Shown: positions 1 through 7,982 of the stretch, piece after piece
Numbering within the stretch: the stretch's first letter is position 1
How the letters are laid out: every line of letters begins with the position of its first letter
Source: Streptococcus oralis subsp. tigurinus
GTDB lineage: Bacteria > Bacillota > Bacilli > Lactobacillales > Streptococcaceae
Direction: 5' to 3'
Length of the DNA stretch: 64,000 nt
NCBI RefSeq assembly: GCF_002356415.1
Contig: NZ_AP018338.1
Coordinates: 1,178,001 to 1,242,000, forward strand
Notes under the pieces: model-generated
What the model saw: only the letters and a program-made list of their open reading frames with translations
What the model was told of the DNA's origin: nothing
The model's database searches: none
Position numbers and translations under genes: made by a program

Positions 1-241
1 CAAACTGGTATTCCTCCGAGCTGGTGTCAGACATTTGGGAGAGCTTCTCTTCATTTTCATTGATAGCTCTCTCGTTGGCTACAAGATGAGTTTCCAACCT
101 AGTCTCCAAGCTGACTGAGTTTGCAGTCCGACTATTGAAATAAAAGGTAATACCAAGAGCTGAAACAAATAAAACTAAGATAATCCAGTTTAAGCGACTT
201 TTGAAAACTTTCTTTAACAAAAATAGGCTAATATCTTTCAT
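1..241 (-). CDS. Putative membrane partner of ABC transporter, partial at window edge
   Basis: Only the first 80 codons are in the window; the gene runs off the left edge. The ATG overlaps the stop of the upstream ATPase gene as ATGA, so the two are translationally coupled. The visible protein starts MKDISLFLLKKVFKSRLNW, then has one hydrophobic helix (about residues 19-34) and a polar, Glu- and Ser-rich stretch that looks extracytoplasmic. This is how the permease-like partner of a small ABC ATPase often begins. I cannot name the family from the N-terminus alone. Its place after a secreted peptide gene and an ATPase suggests export or immunity for that peptide. Confidence 0.7.
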   Translation of the reverse strand, partial: MKDISLFLLKKVFKSRLNWIILVLFVSALGITFYFNSRTANSVSLETRLETHLVANERAINENEEKLSQMSDTSSEEYQF

Positions 242-831
242 AACGGAACCTCTTCTATCTGACCCTGACGAATGGTTACCATGCTATCGCAAATCTCCAC
301 TAACTCCTCTTTGTAGTGAGAACTCAAAAGAACCAGCTGTTCTTGCCTATTGATTTGTGCCAATCTATCAAAAAACTTCTGTCGATAATACTCGTCTAAA
401 CCATTTGTTACCTCATCCATGAGCCAGCATTTCGCCTGACTGAGGAAATACATGGCAATCACCAAGCGTTGCTTCATGCCTAAGGAATACTTACGGATGG
501 GAAGGCTGATATAGTCAGACATTTCCCAGTAATTAATTTCATCCATCAAGTTCAGTTCTGACTTCCAGATGTTTTTGATAAGACGAAGGTAGTCCATCCC
601 ACTTAAGTTTCCATCCAGCCATTCAACACTTTCATAATAAAATAAAGAAGGAGGGACTGCGATATTTCCACTACTTATTGGAATTAAGTTGCTAATGGCG
701 CGGAACAGGGTTGTCTTTCCTGAGCCATTGATAGCAAGAAGGCCATAAATCCTACCCTTTTTAAAGGTAAAATCCGCATCTTGCAAGATGACTTGTCGCG
801 TTTTTAAGGTAACATGAGTAAGAGTTATCAT
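238..831 (-). CDS. ABC transporter ATP-binding protein
   Basis: A 197-residue ABC ATPase, cytoplasmic and short for the family. Walker A is INGSGKTT near residue 35. The signature motif is degenerate (YSLGMKQRL near residue 117), and Walker B is CWLMDE near residue 136, followed by a D-loop-like NGLD. A strong ribosome site (AGGAGG) precedes the ATG. The gene sits 31 bases after the small secreted-peptide frame and overlaps the next membrane-protein gene by four bases, so the three look like one operon. A secreted peptide plus ATPase plus membrane protein is the usual layout of small bacteriocin or immunity cassettes. The function in that cassette is inferred from neighbours; the ATPase call is secure. 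Confidence 0.88.
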   Translation of the reverse strand: MITLTHVTLKTRQVILQDADFTFKKGRIYGLLAINGSGKTTLFRAISNLIPISSGNIAVPPSLFYYESVEWLDGNLSGMDYLRLIKNIWKSELNLMDEINYWEMSDYISLPIRKYSLGMKQRLVIAMYFLSQAKCWLMDEVTNGLDEYYRQKFFDRLAQINRQEQLVLLSSHYKEELVEICDSMVTIRQGQIEEVPL

Positions 832-862
832 ATACAGCCCTCCTTTTTTTACTCTTTAACGA

Positions 863-1125
863 TTAATAACCTCCGCTGTAGTAGTTTATGACTTCATAAC
901 GATAGTAATTCCATCCTTCGCCAATTTTATACTCATCGTAGCCTTTATAACGAGACCATGATGGGATAGAAATGTATTGATGGTTGTGATAATTCATACT
1001 ATTCTCCAAAGCGGTATTCCAATCATACCGGTAACTTTTAGTGACTGTTACAGCAGATGCACTTGACTGAAAAAGACCAATAGATAACAAACTAGCAAAT
1101 AAAGCGACTTTTACTGATTTTTCAT
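863..1125 (-). pseudogene. Lactococcin 972-like secreted peptide, start frameshifted in an A-run
   Basis: From TTG at 1090 the open frame encodes 75 residues, but that start would fall inside the hydrophobic core of a signal peptide. The natural start, ATG at 1125, is followed by five A residues and reaches a stop after four codons. One more A would join it in frame to KKSVKVALFASLLSIGLFQ and SSASA, a classical signal peptide. The mature part would be about 62 residues, rich in Tyr, Trp and His (motifs NYHNHQY, GEGWNYY, terminal INYYSGGY). That composition and layout resemble the lactococcin 972 family by eye. ABC ATPase and membrane genes follow. The break may be a real inactivation, slippage-based phase variation or a sequencing error. 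Confidence 0.55.
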
Positions 1126-1167
1126 GGTTATCATTGCATTTGTATCATTAGTATCGAAGACGCTTTC

Positions 1168-1196
1168 ATTATATCGTTTTTATTGCTATAATGCAA
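1168..1196 (-). promoter_or_regulatory. Promoter of the putative bacteriocin cassette
   Basis: TTGCAT at 1196-1191, a 17-base spacer, and consensus TATAAT at 1173-1168. It lies about 45 bases upstream of the ATG at 1125. A sigma-70 promoter of this quality suggests that the locus is, or recently was, expressed. Confidence 0.75.
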
Positions 1197-1237
1197 CAGA
1201 TTTTAGTTTATTTTACTAATATATAACACTTTTCTTC

Positions 1238-3478
1238 CTAACGAACACTTTCGATTTGCCAACTTTTCCAACCTTTAAAGCGAATAGCTCCGTTCTGGTC
1301 AGTTCGGTAAATTTTACTATTGATAGTTTCCAGTCGTGTCAAGGCTTCCTGATGGGGTAGCTTCGTACGATTGTTCTTTCCAACTGAAATGAGAGTAATT
1401 TCTGGTTTGAGTTTTTCTAGGAAAGCTAGATTTGATGAGGTTTTAGAACCATGTTGACCGACTTTTAAGACATCCACCTCTAAGGTAGAGTATTGCTTTA
1501 GAAGATCCTTTTCTCCCTTCTCCTTCAAGTTTCCAGTAAAGAGAAAGTGCTTATCCAAAAGCCTCCCATAAAGAAAAAGAGAATCATCATGACTTCCATC
1601 TCCCATCTTCCTTGTAGATAGGACTTCTAAGTAACTGCCAAAAATCGGTAAATTCTCCCCCCCTGTCACACTGCGTACCTTGGTTTGAGTCGCTTGTAGT
1701 TCTGCCACAAATTCTTTCTGTGTCAAACTTCCTTTTGATACTAAAATCTCCCCGACTTGGAAAGCCCTGGTCACCTCTAGTAAATCTCCAACATGCTCTT
1801 TCTCTGTGTTGGTCAAAATCAGCTGGTCAATCTTGTCTACTCCACGACTTTTAAGATAGGGAATCAAGGTTCGCTGGGCATTGCTAGCCGTCGACTTTTG
1901 CTGCCAAGCTTGGATTTTTTTGTCGGATTCTGCCTTTCCACCCACATCTATGAGAATGGTTTTCCCAGTTACATCCCTTAGAAAAATGCTTTCTCCCTGC
2001 CCTACATCCAGCATGGTGATTTCATTTTCCAGCGGATGCTTGGTCAAGAAAAAGAGTCCTACGATAAAGAGACTGAATCCTGCTAGTCTTTTGATGTTTT
2101 TCCTCATGTCATAGACCAAGGCTAATGAAACTAAGAGAAGAATCAAAAGCCATGCGTTGGGTTGTCCAAAGACCAAGGGCCTAGTTGCTAGCTGTGAAAC
2201 CAAGCGAATGACGCCCTCCAACCACTCAAAGATAAGGTTAAATTGAACGGCAGGATAGACAAAAGAAAAGGCAAACAAGATAGACAAAAGTGGTAAGAAA
2301 ACCAAGTCAAAAAGAAAGGAAAAGACAAATGTTAAAAGAATTGACCAAGGCTGAAATTCTGCAAAATAAAAGGAAAGAATGGGCAATATTCCCAAGGAAA
2401 TGACCAGACTTTCTCTGGCAACAGCCTTGAGCCCCTCGCCTTCTTTACTAGTCATGGTCAAGATAAAGGCGTAGGCGCAGGACAAGACTCCTCCTGCAGT
2501 TAGGAAAAAGTTGGGCATGATGATAAAGAGAACAAGCACCGTCAAGGCAAAATTGTCCAAACCCTTGTAGCCATGTTGGGCCAGTAACTTTTGGAAGAGA
2601 CTACGAATGACCGATGCTGAAAATCCTGTCAGACCTGCATAGATAAGGGAAAAGGGATAGGTCAGCCACTTCAACTTTTCTTGAGTCAAGCCCAATCGCA
2701 AGAGGTGTTTCTTAAAACCATCCATAAAGAAACCCACCTGCATACCCGACAAGGCAAAGAGATGGATAATTCCAAGACTGGAATAGAGCTCATTCATCTC
2801 CTCGAAGTCCGTATCCAGATGTCCCAGCAAGAGCCCCGTCATGTAGTTACGCATAGGGTCGGGAAAATGGCTCTTAATCCAAACAATAGCCTTTCTACGT
2901 AGACTCGATAGGTTTTCACCTATATCCCAACTGCTAACTTTTTTAAGTGACTGGATGCTCTTGATAGTCAGTGTCTGGTAAATCCCTTGAGTTTTCAGAT
3001 AGGCTTGGTAGTCAAATCCACCAAAATTTCTCTGGCCTTCTGGCTCTGACAGTTTTCCTTCCAGTTCTATCTCATAGAGGTCTGTCAAGGCTTGAAATTG
3101 CTCTTTCTCTTCCTCGGACTGGAGTTTATAGTAAATTTGGAAGGTACGGCCGTCAGCCTTGCCCCGAAAGGACAGACTATCTCCATTGACTTTGATAGTA
3201 TCCGGTAAAATCCGTACCCTCTCAACAGAATCCATTAGGTTTTGATTAGCTTGTGTCTGTTGCCAGTTATGAAACAAAAACCAAAATCCAAAAACTCCAC
3301 AAATCGCTAAAATTTTACCAGCCGATTTCCAAGAAAATTGGAAAAAGAGACAGATGAGCAAAAAAACAAAACCTAGCAGTGCTAGATAGGACACTCCAAA
3401 AATGGCATAGTAAAGCCAGAGCAACAGAAAGCTCAGGTAGATTAGGGGGATAGGAAAATTCTTAATCCACTGTGACAT
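1238..3478 (-). CDS. comEC: ComEC/CelB competence DNA-translocation channel
   Basis: A 746-residue polytopic membrane protein that carries transforming single-stranded DNA across the membrane. The N-terminal 70 residues hold several membrane helices, followed by an extracellular segment. The competence core follows (IIHLFALSGMQVGFF near residue 235, then many helices). The C-terminal metallo-beta-lactamase-like domain starts near residue 485 (LDVGQGESIFL) and contains a second motif, GQHGSKTSS. The usual metal-binding HxHxDH cluster reads TNTEKEHVG, so at least the first histidines are missing. The gene overlaps comEA by 17 bases and is co-transcribed from the com-box upstream of comEA. Length matches pneumococcal CelB. 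Confidence 0.95.
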   Translation of the reverse strand: MSQWIKNFPIPLIYLSFLLLWLYYAIFGVSYLALLGFVFLLICLFFQFSWKSAGKILAICGVFGFWFLFHNWQQTQANQNLMDSVERVRILPDTIKVNGDSLSFRGKADGRTFQIYYKLQSEEEKEQFQALTDLYEIELEGKLSEPEGQRNFGGFDYQAYLKTQGIYQTLTIKSIQSLKKVSSWDIGENLSSLRRKAIVWIKSHFPDPMRNYMTGLLLGHLDTDFEEMNELYSSLGIIHLFALSGMQVGFFMDGFKKHLLRLGLTQEKLKWLTYPFSLIYAGLTGFSASVIRSLFQKLLAQHGYKGLDNFALTVLVLFIIMPNFFLTAGGVLSCAYAFILTMTSKEGEGLKAVARESLVISLGILPILSFYFAEFQPWSILLTFVFSFLFDLVFLPLLSILFAFSFVYPAVQFNLIFEWLEGVIRLVSQLATRPLVFGQPNAWLLILLLVSLALVYDMRKNIKRLAGFSLFIVGLFFLTKHPLENEITMLDVGQGESIFLRDVTGKTILIDVGGKAESDKKIQAWQQKSTASNAQRTLIPYLKSRGVDKIDQLILTNTEKEHVGDLLEVTRAFQVGEILVSKGSLTQKEFVAELQATQTKVRSVTGGENLPIFGSYLEVLSTRKMGDGSHDDSLFLYGRLLDKHFLFTGNLKEKGEKDLLKQYSTLEVDVLKVGQHGSKTSSNLAFLEKLKPEITLISVGKNNRTKLPHQEALTRLETINSKIYRTDQNGAIRFKGWKSWQIESVR

Positions 3479-4112
3479 AATCTTTTAGCTTTTCTATGGT
3501 CTTTGCGCCAATGCCAGAAACTTTCTTTAGTTCATCAACCGACTTGAACTTGCCATTTGCCTCGCGATGGTCGATAATATCCTGAGCTCGTTTTCCTCCC
3601 AAGCCTTTGACCTGCTTGAGTTCTTCCAGACTAGCTCTATTGAGGTTGACCTTCTTTTCTTTACTTGTTGAAGGAGTCGTTCCAGAGGCAGCCTGCTGAC
3701 TAGCTGCTTCTTCTCCCTTAGTTGGAACATAGACAAGAGCCTCGTCACTGACTTTCTGAGCGAGATTTAGCGATTTGCTATCTGCCTCCTCTGTCAATCC
3801 ACCAGCTTTCTGAACAGCATCATGAACTCGACTGCCAACTGGCAAATCATAAATTCCTGGCGATTTAACGGCACCTTTGACATCCACTGTGATTAGATCT
3901 TGTTCAGTAGATTCTTCCTTTTCCTCCTTCTTCACTTCTTTTTCAGACGATGAATCCTTTGAAACGGCTGCAACTTCAGCCTGCAAATTCGTTTCTTTCA
4001 TAGATGTTTGTGAACTTGGCTTTAGCAGGAAAAAGCCTCCTAAGCCCATACCCAAACAAGCACAGATGGCAATGATTTTATATTCTTTGATTTTCTCGAT
4101 AATTGCTTCCAT
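3462..4112 (-). CDS. comEA: ComEA/CelA competence DNA receptor
   Basis: A 216-residue membrane-anchored double-stranded DNA receptor needed for transformation. It has an N-terminal membrane anchor (about residues 14-31), a Ser/Glu/Lys-rich linker, an SLBB-like domain (VDVKGAVKSPGIYDLP, about residues 75-130), then two helix-hairpin-helix motifs (NRASLEELKQVKGLGGKRA and VDELKKVSGIGAKTIEKL) at the C-terminus. The start has a good ribosome site (AGGAG). It is the first gene of the comEA-comEC operon and sits directly behind a com-box, so expression should be limited to the competent state. Confidence 0.96.
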   Translation of the reverse strand: MEAIIEKIKEYKIIAICACLGMGLGGFFLLKPSSQTSMKETNLQAEVAAVSKDSSSEKEVKKEEKEESTEQDLITVDVKGAVKSPGIYDLPVGSRVHDAVQKAGGLTEEADSKSLNLAQKVSDEALVYVPTKGEEAASQQAASGTTPSTSKEKKVNLNRASLEELKQVKGLGGKRAQDIIDHREANGKFKSVDELKKVSGIGAKTIEKLKDYVTVD

Positions 4113-4131
4113 ATTTTCTCCTCTCTTAAGT

Positions 4132-4139
4132 TATTCGTA
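4132..4139 (-). promoter_or_regulatory. Com-box (SigX/ComX-dependent late competence promoter)
   Basis: The minus strand reads TACGAATA, an exact match to the streptococcal cin-box/com-box. It lies 20 bases upstream of the comEA ATG and has the usual T-rich stretch (TTTTTTC) about 12 bases further upstream. No sigma-70 -10/-35 pair is needed here. Placement before comEA confirms the call. Confidence 0.92.
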
Positions 4140-4178
4140 AGAGAAAGAAAAAACAGTCGAAAATTTCTTTTCAACTGC

Positions 4179-4748
4179 TTATTTATTTGCAAAATAGTCT
4201 TCCTTAGTCAAGACATAATAAACTCTTGTGATAATTCGACCTGGTTCTTTATTATCCATTCTGGCATAGGGTTCTTCGTGGGAAAAACGCATACCTGATT
4301 TCTCCATGACCTTGCCAGATGCGGGATTGTCTTTGTCGTGAAGAGCGGTCAACTTGTTCATTCCAATCTTCTCAAAAGCCAGTTCAATCACGGCACGATT
4401 GGCTTCTGTCGTCAATCCTTGATTCCAATATTTTTGGTTAATAATGTAACCAATAGCTGCTTTTTTGAGAATGGGGTCAATCTTATGCAAATCAATAGTT
4501 CCGATAAACTGGCCATTGCTTTTTAGTTCAATCCCCCAACGTCCCAAGGGATTAGCCAAGTAAAACTGAGCAATGTTACTCTTAGTTTCTTCTAAGCTTT
4601 GATTTGTTGGAAAAGTGTAGCGTGTATTTTCTCTGTCTGAAGCATACTCAAACATAGCTTCTGCATCATCCAAGGTTACAGGTCGGAGCAATAAACGCTT
4701 CGTTTCTATAGATGGATACTGGGCAAATTTAACAAATATTGATTCCAT
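4179..4748 (-). CDS. GNAT family N-acetyltransferase, RimJ/RimL type
   Basis: A 189-residue cytoplasmic acetyltransferase. The N-terminal ETKRLLLRPVTLDDAEAMFEY is the typical RimJ/RimL-like entry. The central IGYIINQKYWNQGLTTEANRA carries the acetyl-CoA-binding region, and NPASGKVMEKSGMR is the conserved closing segment. This group includes ribosomal-protein and small-molecule acetyltransferases; the substrate cannot be predicted. ATG with a strong GGAGG-type site. It stands alone on the minus strand, divergent from ald and upstream of the comEA com-box. Confidence 0.85.
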   Translation of the reverse strand: MESIFVKFAQYPSIETKRLLLRPVTLDDAEAMFEYASDRENTRYTFPTNQSLEETKSNIAQFYLANPLGRWGIELKSNGQFIGTIDLHKIDPILKKAAIGYIINQKYWNQGLTTEANRAVIELAFEKIGMNKLTALHDKDNPASGKVMEKSGMRFSHEEPYARMDNKEPGRIITRVYYVLTKEDYFANK

Positions 4749-4816
4749 ACTTTCCCCTCCATTAGAGCTTGATTCTCACTAGTCTAGCATAAATAAATTT
4801 TAATGACAAGTTTTCC

Positions 4817-4845
4817 TTGATTTTTGAAGCGGTTTCATATACAAT
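4817..4845 (+). promoter_or_regulatory. Promoter of ald
   Basis: TTGATT at 4817-4822, a 17-base spacer and TACAAT at 4840-4845, about 80 bases before the ald ATG. The spacer contains the cre-like site listed separately. Confidence 0.75.
4824..4837 (+). promoter_or_regulatory. Candidate cre (CcpA) site inside the ald promoter
   Basis: TTGAAGCGGTTTCA matches the cre consensus TGNNANCGNTNNCA at all fixed positions except the second. It sits between the -35 and -10 of the ald promoter, where bound CcpA would exclude RNA polymerase. Carbon control of alanine catabolism is plausible; binding is inferred. Confidence 0.5.
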
Positions 4846-4924
4846 AAAATCATCACATTTTTGATTTATGAACTGAAATGTGACAACTAAAACAATCCCG
4901 TCAATTGAAAGGTAAGTTATCTCT

Positions 4925-6037
4925 ATGTTAATCGGAATCCCAAAAGAAATTAAAAATAACGAAAACCGTGTCGCCCTCACTCCTGCTGGCGTCCACAGTT
5001 TAGTCAGTCGTGGACATCGTGTTCTCATCGAAACAAATGCTGGTCTCGGTTCAGGATTTACTGATGCAGACTATCAAAAGCAAGGAGCTGAGATTGTCGC
5101 AACTGCTGCTGAAGCCTGGGCTGCCGAGTTAGTCGTGAAAGTAAAAGAACCACTAGCTTCTGAATACGGTTATTTGCGCGACGACCTTCTCCTCTTCACC
5201 TATTTGCACATGGCTGCTGCGCCAGAATTAGCAGATGCTATGTTAGCAGCCAAAACAACAGGAATTGCCTATGAAACTGTTCGTGACAATCAAGGACAAC
5301 TACCGCTCCTCGTTCCTATGAGTGAGGTTGCAGGTCGTATGGCTGTTCAAATCGGAGCTCACTTCCTTACCAAGCAAGCTGGTGGCTCTGGTGTTCTACT
5401 TGGTGGTGTACCAGGTGTTCCAAAAGGAAAAGTAACCATCATCGGTGGTGGTGTCGTCGGTACACATGCTGCCCGCATCGCCCTTGGTCTTGGTGCTCAA
5501 GTGACTATTTTAGATATCAGTGCCAAGCGTCTCTCAGTTCTAGAAGAAGTCTTTGGAAACCAAATTCAAACTCTTATGTCTAATTCATTCAACATCGAAG
5601 CAAGTGTGAGAGATGCTGATGTGGTGATTGGTGCAGTTCTCATCCCTGGTGCCAAAGCACCAAAATTGGTGACAGATGAGATGGTCAAACAAATGCGTCC
5701 AGGCTCTGTCATTGTTGACGTTGCCGTTGACCAAGGTGGCGTTATCGAGACAGCTGACCGTGTGACAACGCACGATGAACCTGTCTATGAAAAACACGGT
5801 GTTCTCCACTATGCCGTTGCCAATATCCCTGGTGCGGTTGCTCGTACTTCAACCATCGCCCTAACCAATGTCACTCTTCCTTATATCGAAGCATTGGCTG
5901 ACAAAGGTTTTGCACAAGCAATTGCTGAAGATGAGGGCTTGCGTCAAGGTGTGACCACTTATAAAGGTTACTTAACTAGCCTCCCAGTTGCTCAAGGCCT
6001 CGATAAAGATTATACGTCTATCGACGAACTTGTTTAA
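4925..6037 (+). CDS. ald: Alanine dehydrogenase
   Basis: A 370-residue NAD-dependent enzyme that reversibly deaminates L-alanine to pyruvate and ammonia. The N-terminus [20 protein letters not shown] is diagnostic for alanine dehydrogenase and PNT-like enzymes. The substrate domain includes KVKEP. The NAD-binding Rossmann fold has [21 protein letters not shown] near residue 175. The C-terminal region has [18 protein letters not shown]. Length is normal and the frame is intact. It is transcribed alone from a good promoter with an overlapping cre-like site, and ends at a bidirectional terminator shared with phoH. From memory this locus is damaged in some pneumococcal genomes; I could not check that. 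Confidence 0.95.
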   Translation: MLIGIPKEIKNNENRVALTPAGVHSLVSRGHRVLIETNAGLGSGFTDADYQKQGAEIVATAAEAWAAELVVKVKEPLASEYGYLRDDLLLFTYLHMAAAPELADAMLAAKTTGIAYETVRDNQGQLPLLVPMSEVAGRMAVQIGAHFLTKQAGGSGVLLGGVPGVPKGKVTIIGGGVVGTHAARIALGLGAQVTILDISAKRLSVLEEVFGNQIQTLMSNSFNIEASVRDADVVIGAVLIPGAKAPKLVTDEMVKQMRPGSVIVDVAVDQGGVIETADRVTTHDEPVYEKHGVLHYAVANIPGAVARTSTIALTNVTLPYIEALADKGFAQAIAEDEGLRQGVTTYKGYLTSLPVAQGLDKDYTSIDELV

Positions 6038-6052
6038 AACTAGACACTCATT

Positions 6053-6085
6053 AAAAAAAGCAGTTCACATCTGAACTGCTTTTTT
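6053..6085. terminator. Bidirectional terminator between ald and phoH
   Basis: An A-run, then the perfect 8-base stem GCAGTTCA/TGAACTGC with a four-base loop, then six T. Because A and T runs flank both sides, it serves the convergent ald (plus) and phoH (minus) transcripts. Confidence 0.9.
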
Positions 6086-6086
6086 G

Positions 6087-7073
6087 CTATTCTGTTTCTT
6101 GGTTCTTTTCTTCAACCTTAACTGGAGCTGGTTCATAGGCTCGGATAATCTGAGCAACAACAGGATGGCGAACCACATCCTTAGCTGAAAAATGAACAAA
6201 GTCGATTTGGTGAATGTTCTTAAGTTTTTCTTGAGCATCAATCAAACCGGACTTGACATTACGTGGTAGGTCAATCTGGCTGATATCTCCATTGACAATC
6301 ATCTTCGAATTAAAGCCTAAACGAGTCAGGAACATCTTCATCTGCATGATGGTCGTATTTTGTGCCTCATCGAGAATGACAAAGGCATCATCCAAGGTCC
6401 GCCCACGCATGTAGGCAAGGGGCGCGATTTCGATAATTTCACGCTCCATGAGACGGGTCGTCTGATCTTTGCCGAGAATCTGATACAAGGCATCGTAAAC
6501 AGGTCGAAGGTAAGGATCGACCTTCTCTTTGAGATCACCCGGAAGAAATCCTAGACTCTCACCTGCTTCCACTGCTGGACGAGTGAGGATAATCCTCTTG
6601 ACTTGCCCACGTTTAAGGGCAGTCACTGCCAAGGTCACTGCAAGAAAGGTCTTCCCTGTCCCTGCAGGTCCGATTCCAAAGGTCACATCATGCTGTTTGA
6701 CACTATCCACATAAAGCTTTTGACCCAAGGTTTTGACACGGATAGGCTTCCCAGTATTGTCTTTGATAATTTCTTCTTCGTAAAGGGCGACAAACTTGTC
6801 GATTTCATCGTTTTTGACCATGCTAATCGCAGTCACCACATCTGGCGTGCCAACGGTCATCCCCCGATTCACCAAGACCATCAAGGCTTGGATAACCTGA
6901 CGGGCTTCTTCACAGGCAGTCTCTTCTCCCAAAACCTGGACAATCTCCGTACGGGCATGAATCACCACATCGAGCTCTTCTTCCATCAAACGAAGATGGC
7001 GCTCATTGGAACCAAAAAGATGGAACAAGTCATCTGGGTGACTTAGTTGAATGTCTATTGAATGTTCCTTCAA
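6087..7073 (-). CDS. phoH: PhoH family ATPase
   Basis: A 328-residue cytoplasmic P-loop protein of the PhoH/YbeZ family, associated with RNA metabolism and usually linked to the rRNA maturase YbeY. Walker A is GPAGTGKTFLA near residue 139 and Walker B is FVILDEAQN near residue 235; the N-terminus carries a KH-like region. The start is TTG at 7073, preceded at suitable distance by GAGAGGT; no better ATG lies upstream. A -10-like TATAAT occurs at 7108-7113. ybeY is not adjacent here on the visible side. Confidence 0.92.
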   Translation of the reverse strand: MKEHSIDIQLSHPDDLFHLFGSNERHLRLMEEELDVVIHARTEIVQVLGEETACEEARQVIQALMVLVNRGMTVGTPDVVTAISMVKNDEIDKFVALYEEEIIKDNTGKPIRVKTLGQKLYVDSVKQHDVTFGIGPAGTGKTFLAVTLAVTALKRGQVKRIILTRPAVEAGESLGFLPGDLKEKVDPYLRPVYDALYQILGKDQTTRLMEREIIEIAPLAYMRGRTLDDAFVILDEAQNTTIMQMKMFLTRLGFNSKMIVNGDISQIDLPRNVKSGLIDAQEKLKNIHQIDFVHFSAKDVVRHPVVAQIIRAYEPAPVKVEEKNQETE

Positions 7074-7107
7074 ATAAAGAACCTCTCTAATCCGTTTATT
7101 TCTTTTT

Positions 7108-7115
7108 ATTATAGC
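7108..7115 (-). promoter_or_regulatory. Extended -10 promoter of phoH
   Basis: TGC followed by TATAAT on the minus strand (-10 at 7113-7108), 35 bases upstream of the TTG start. No convincing -35 hexamer is present, as expected for an extended -10 promoter. Confidence 0.6.
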
Positions 7116-7153
7116 AAAGAGAACAATAAAATACTAGCCTCATCTCATTGTCT

Positions 7154-7369
7154 CTAGTGTTCTAAGTATTCTTGCCAGATGGCGTCAAAGTCTCCTAGGT
7201 TAAAAGAGAAGCTGGCATGCTCCTCCAAAAAGCGACTCACCTCATCAAAATCATCCGTGTGTTTTGGAAAAGCTGACTCCTCAAAAGCGAGGTCTGCCAA
7301 GATAGCTTTAGGACTGTTACTTTTAGGATTGCGCTCGGTCATGAGCCAAGTGTAAAATGATTTTCTCAA
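7154..7369 (-). CDS. yozE: YozE family protein (UPF0346)
   Basis: A 71-residue cytoplasmic protein of the YozE/SAM-like fold family. Typical features are the N-terminal [14 protein letters not shown], the central [20 protein letters not shown] and the C-terminal FDAIWQEY. The biochemical function is unknown. Length matches the family. It lies between phoH and a GrpB-like gene on the same strand, 23 bases after the latter, and may share its transcript. Confidence 0.88.
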   Translation of the reverse strand: MRKSFYTWLMTERNPKSNSPKAILADLAFEESAFPKHTDDFDEVSRFLEEHASFSFNLGDFDAIWQEYLEH

Positions 7370-7392
7370 TTCTTTCTCCTATCAAGAGTTTT

Positions 7393-7971
7393 TTAATGAC
7401 ACTTTTCTGATTCTTGAAAATTACTAGACTTAGCCTCTGAAACGTAGTGGTTTATAAAATCTGTTTTCGCATCTGTATAGGCGTCTCGGTTGTGTTCAAA
7501 TTTTTTCCACAAACTTAGTTTTAATTCCTGATACGCTTGGGCAATATCTGGATGCTGGCAGAGATAATCTCTAAAATAAATCTCGTCATGATCTCCCGTC
7601 ATTCGCAAATGTAAATGAAAAACTTTCTCGGCAAAGCCCTGCTCTGTATAGCCTTTATTTAGCGAAATCCTGTTAGGACTCTCCGACATCACTAGCCACC
7701 CATTCTTCACCAATAAATCCCTAACTCTTGCTAAATCCTCTATTTTACCTACTTCTAGCAGAATATCAACGATATTTTTAGCCCAAATATTAGGGATAGC
7801 AGTGCTACCGATATGTTCTATTCTTTTAATAACATTTGCACCCAATATTTTTTTCAGATTTGCTTTTTCCGATTCATACCAGTCTTTCCACTCTGACTTG
7901 TGCTCTACTAGAAAAATAGGAAAAAGTTGCCAGAGTTCCTCTAAACTCATTTCTTCAAGTTTCTTTATCAT
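7393..7971 (-). CDS. GrpB family protein (UPF0157)
   Basis: A 192-residue cytoplasmic protein of the GrpB/UPF0157 family, related to nucleotidyltransferase folds. The recognisable stretch is VIKRIEHIGSTAIPNIWAKN, followed by IVDILLEV, near residues 47-75. The family active site usually reads VGSTSVPGLxAKPxID, so the residues are present in altered form. Function is unknown; some members are fused to CoaE. It starts 11 bases downstream of cvfB and is probably co-transcribed with it. Confidence 0.8.
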   Translation of the reverse strand: MIKKLEEMSLEELWQLFPIFLVEHKSEWKDWYESEKANLKKILGANVIKRIEHIGSTAIPNIWAKNIVDILLEVGKIEDLARVRDLLVKNGWLVMSESPNRISLNKGYTEQGFAEKVFHLHLRMTGDHDEIYFRDYLCQHPDIAQAYQELKLSLWKKFEHNRDAYTDAKTDFINHYVSEAKSSNFQESEKCH

Positions 7972-7982
7972 GTCTATAAGGT

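Noticed and set aside
6087-7073. phoH called as a gene with a missing start
   Set aside because: TTG at 7073 has a proper GAGAGGT site and an extended -10 promoter upstream, so a non-ATG start explains it.
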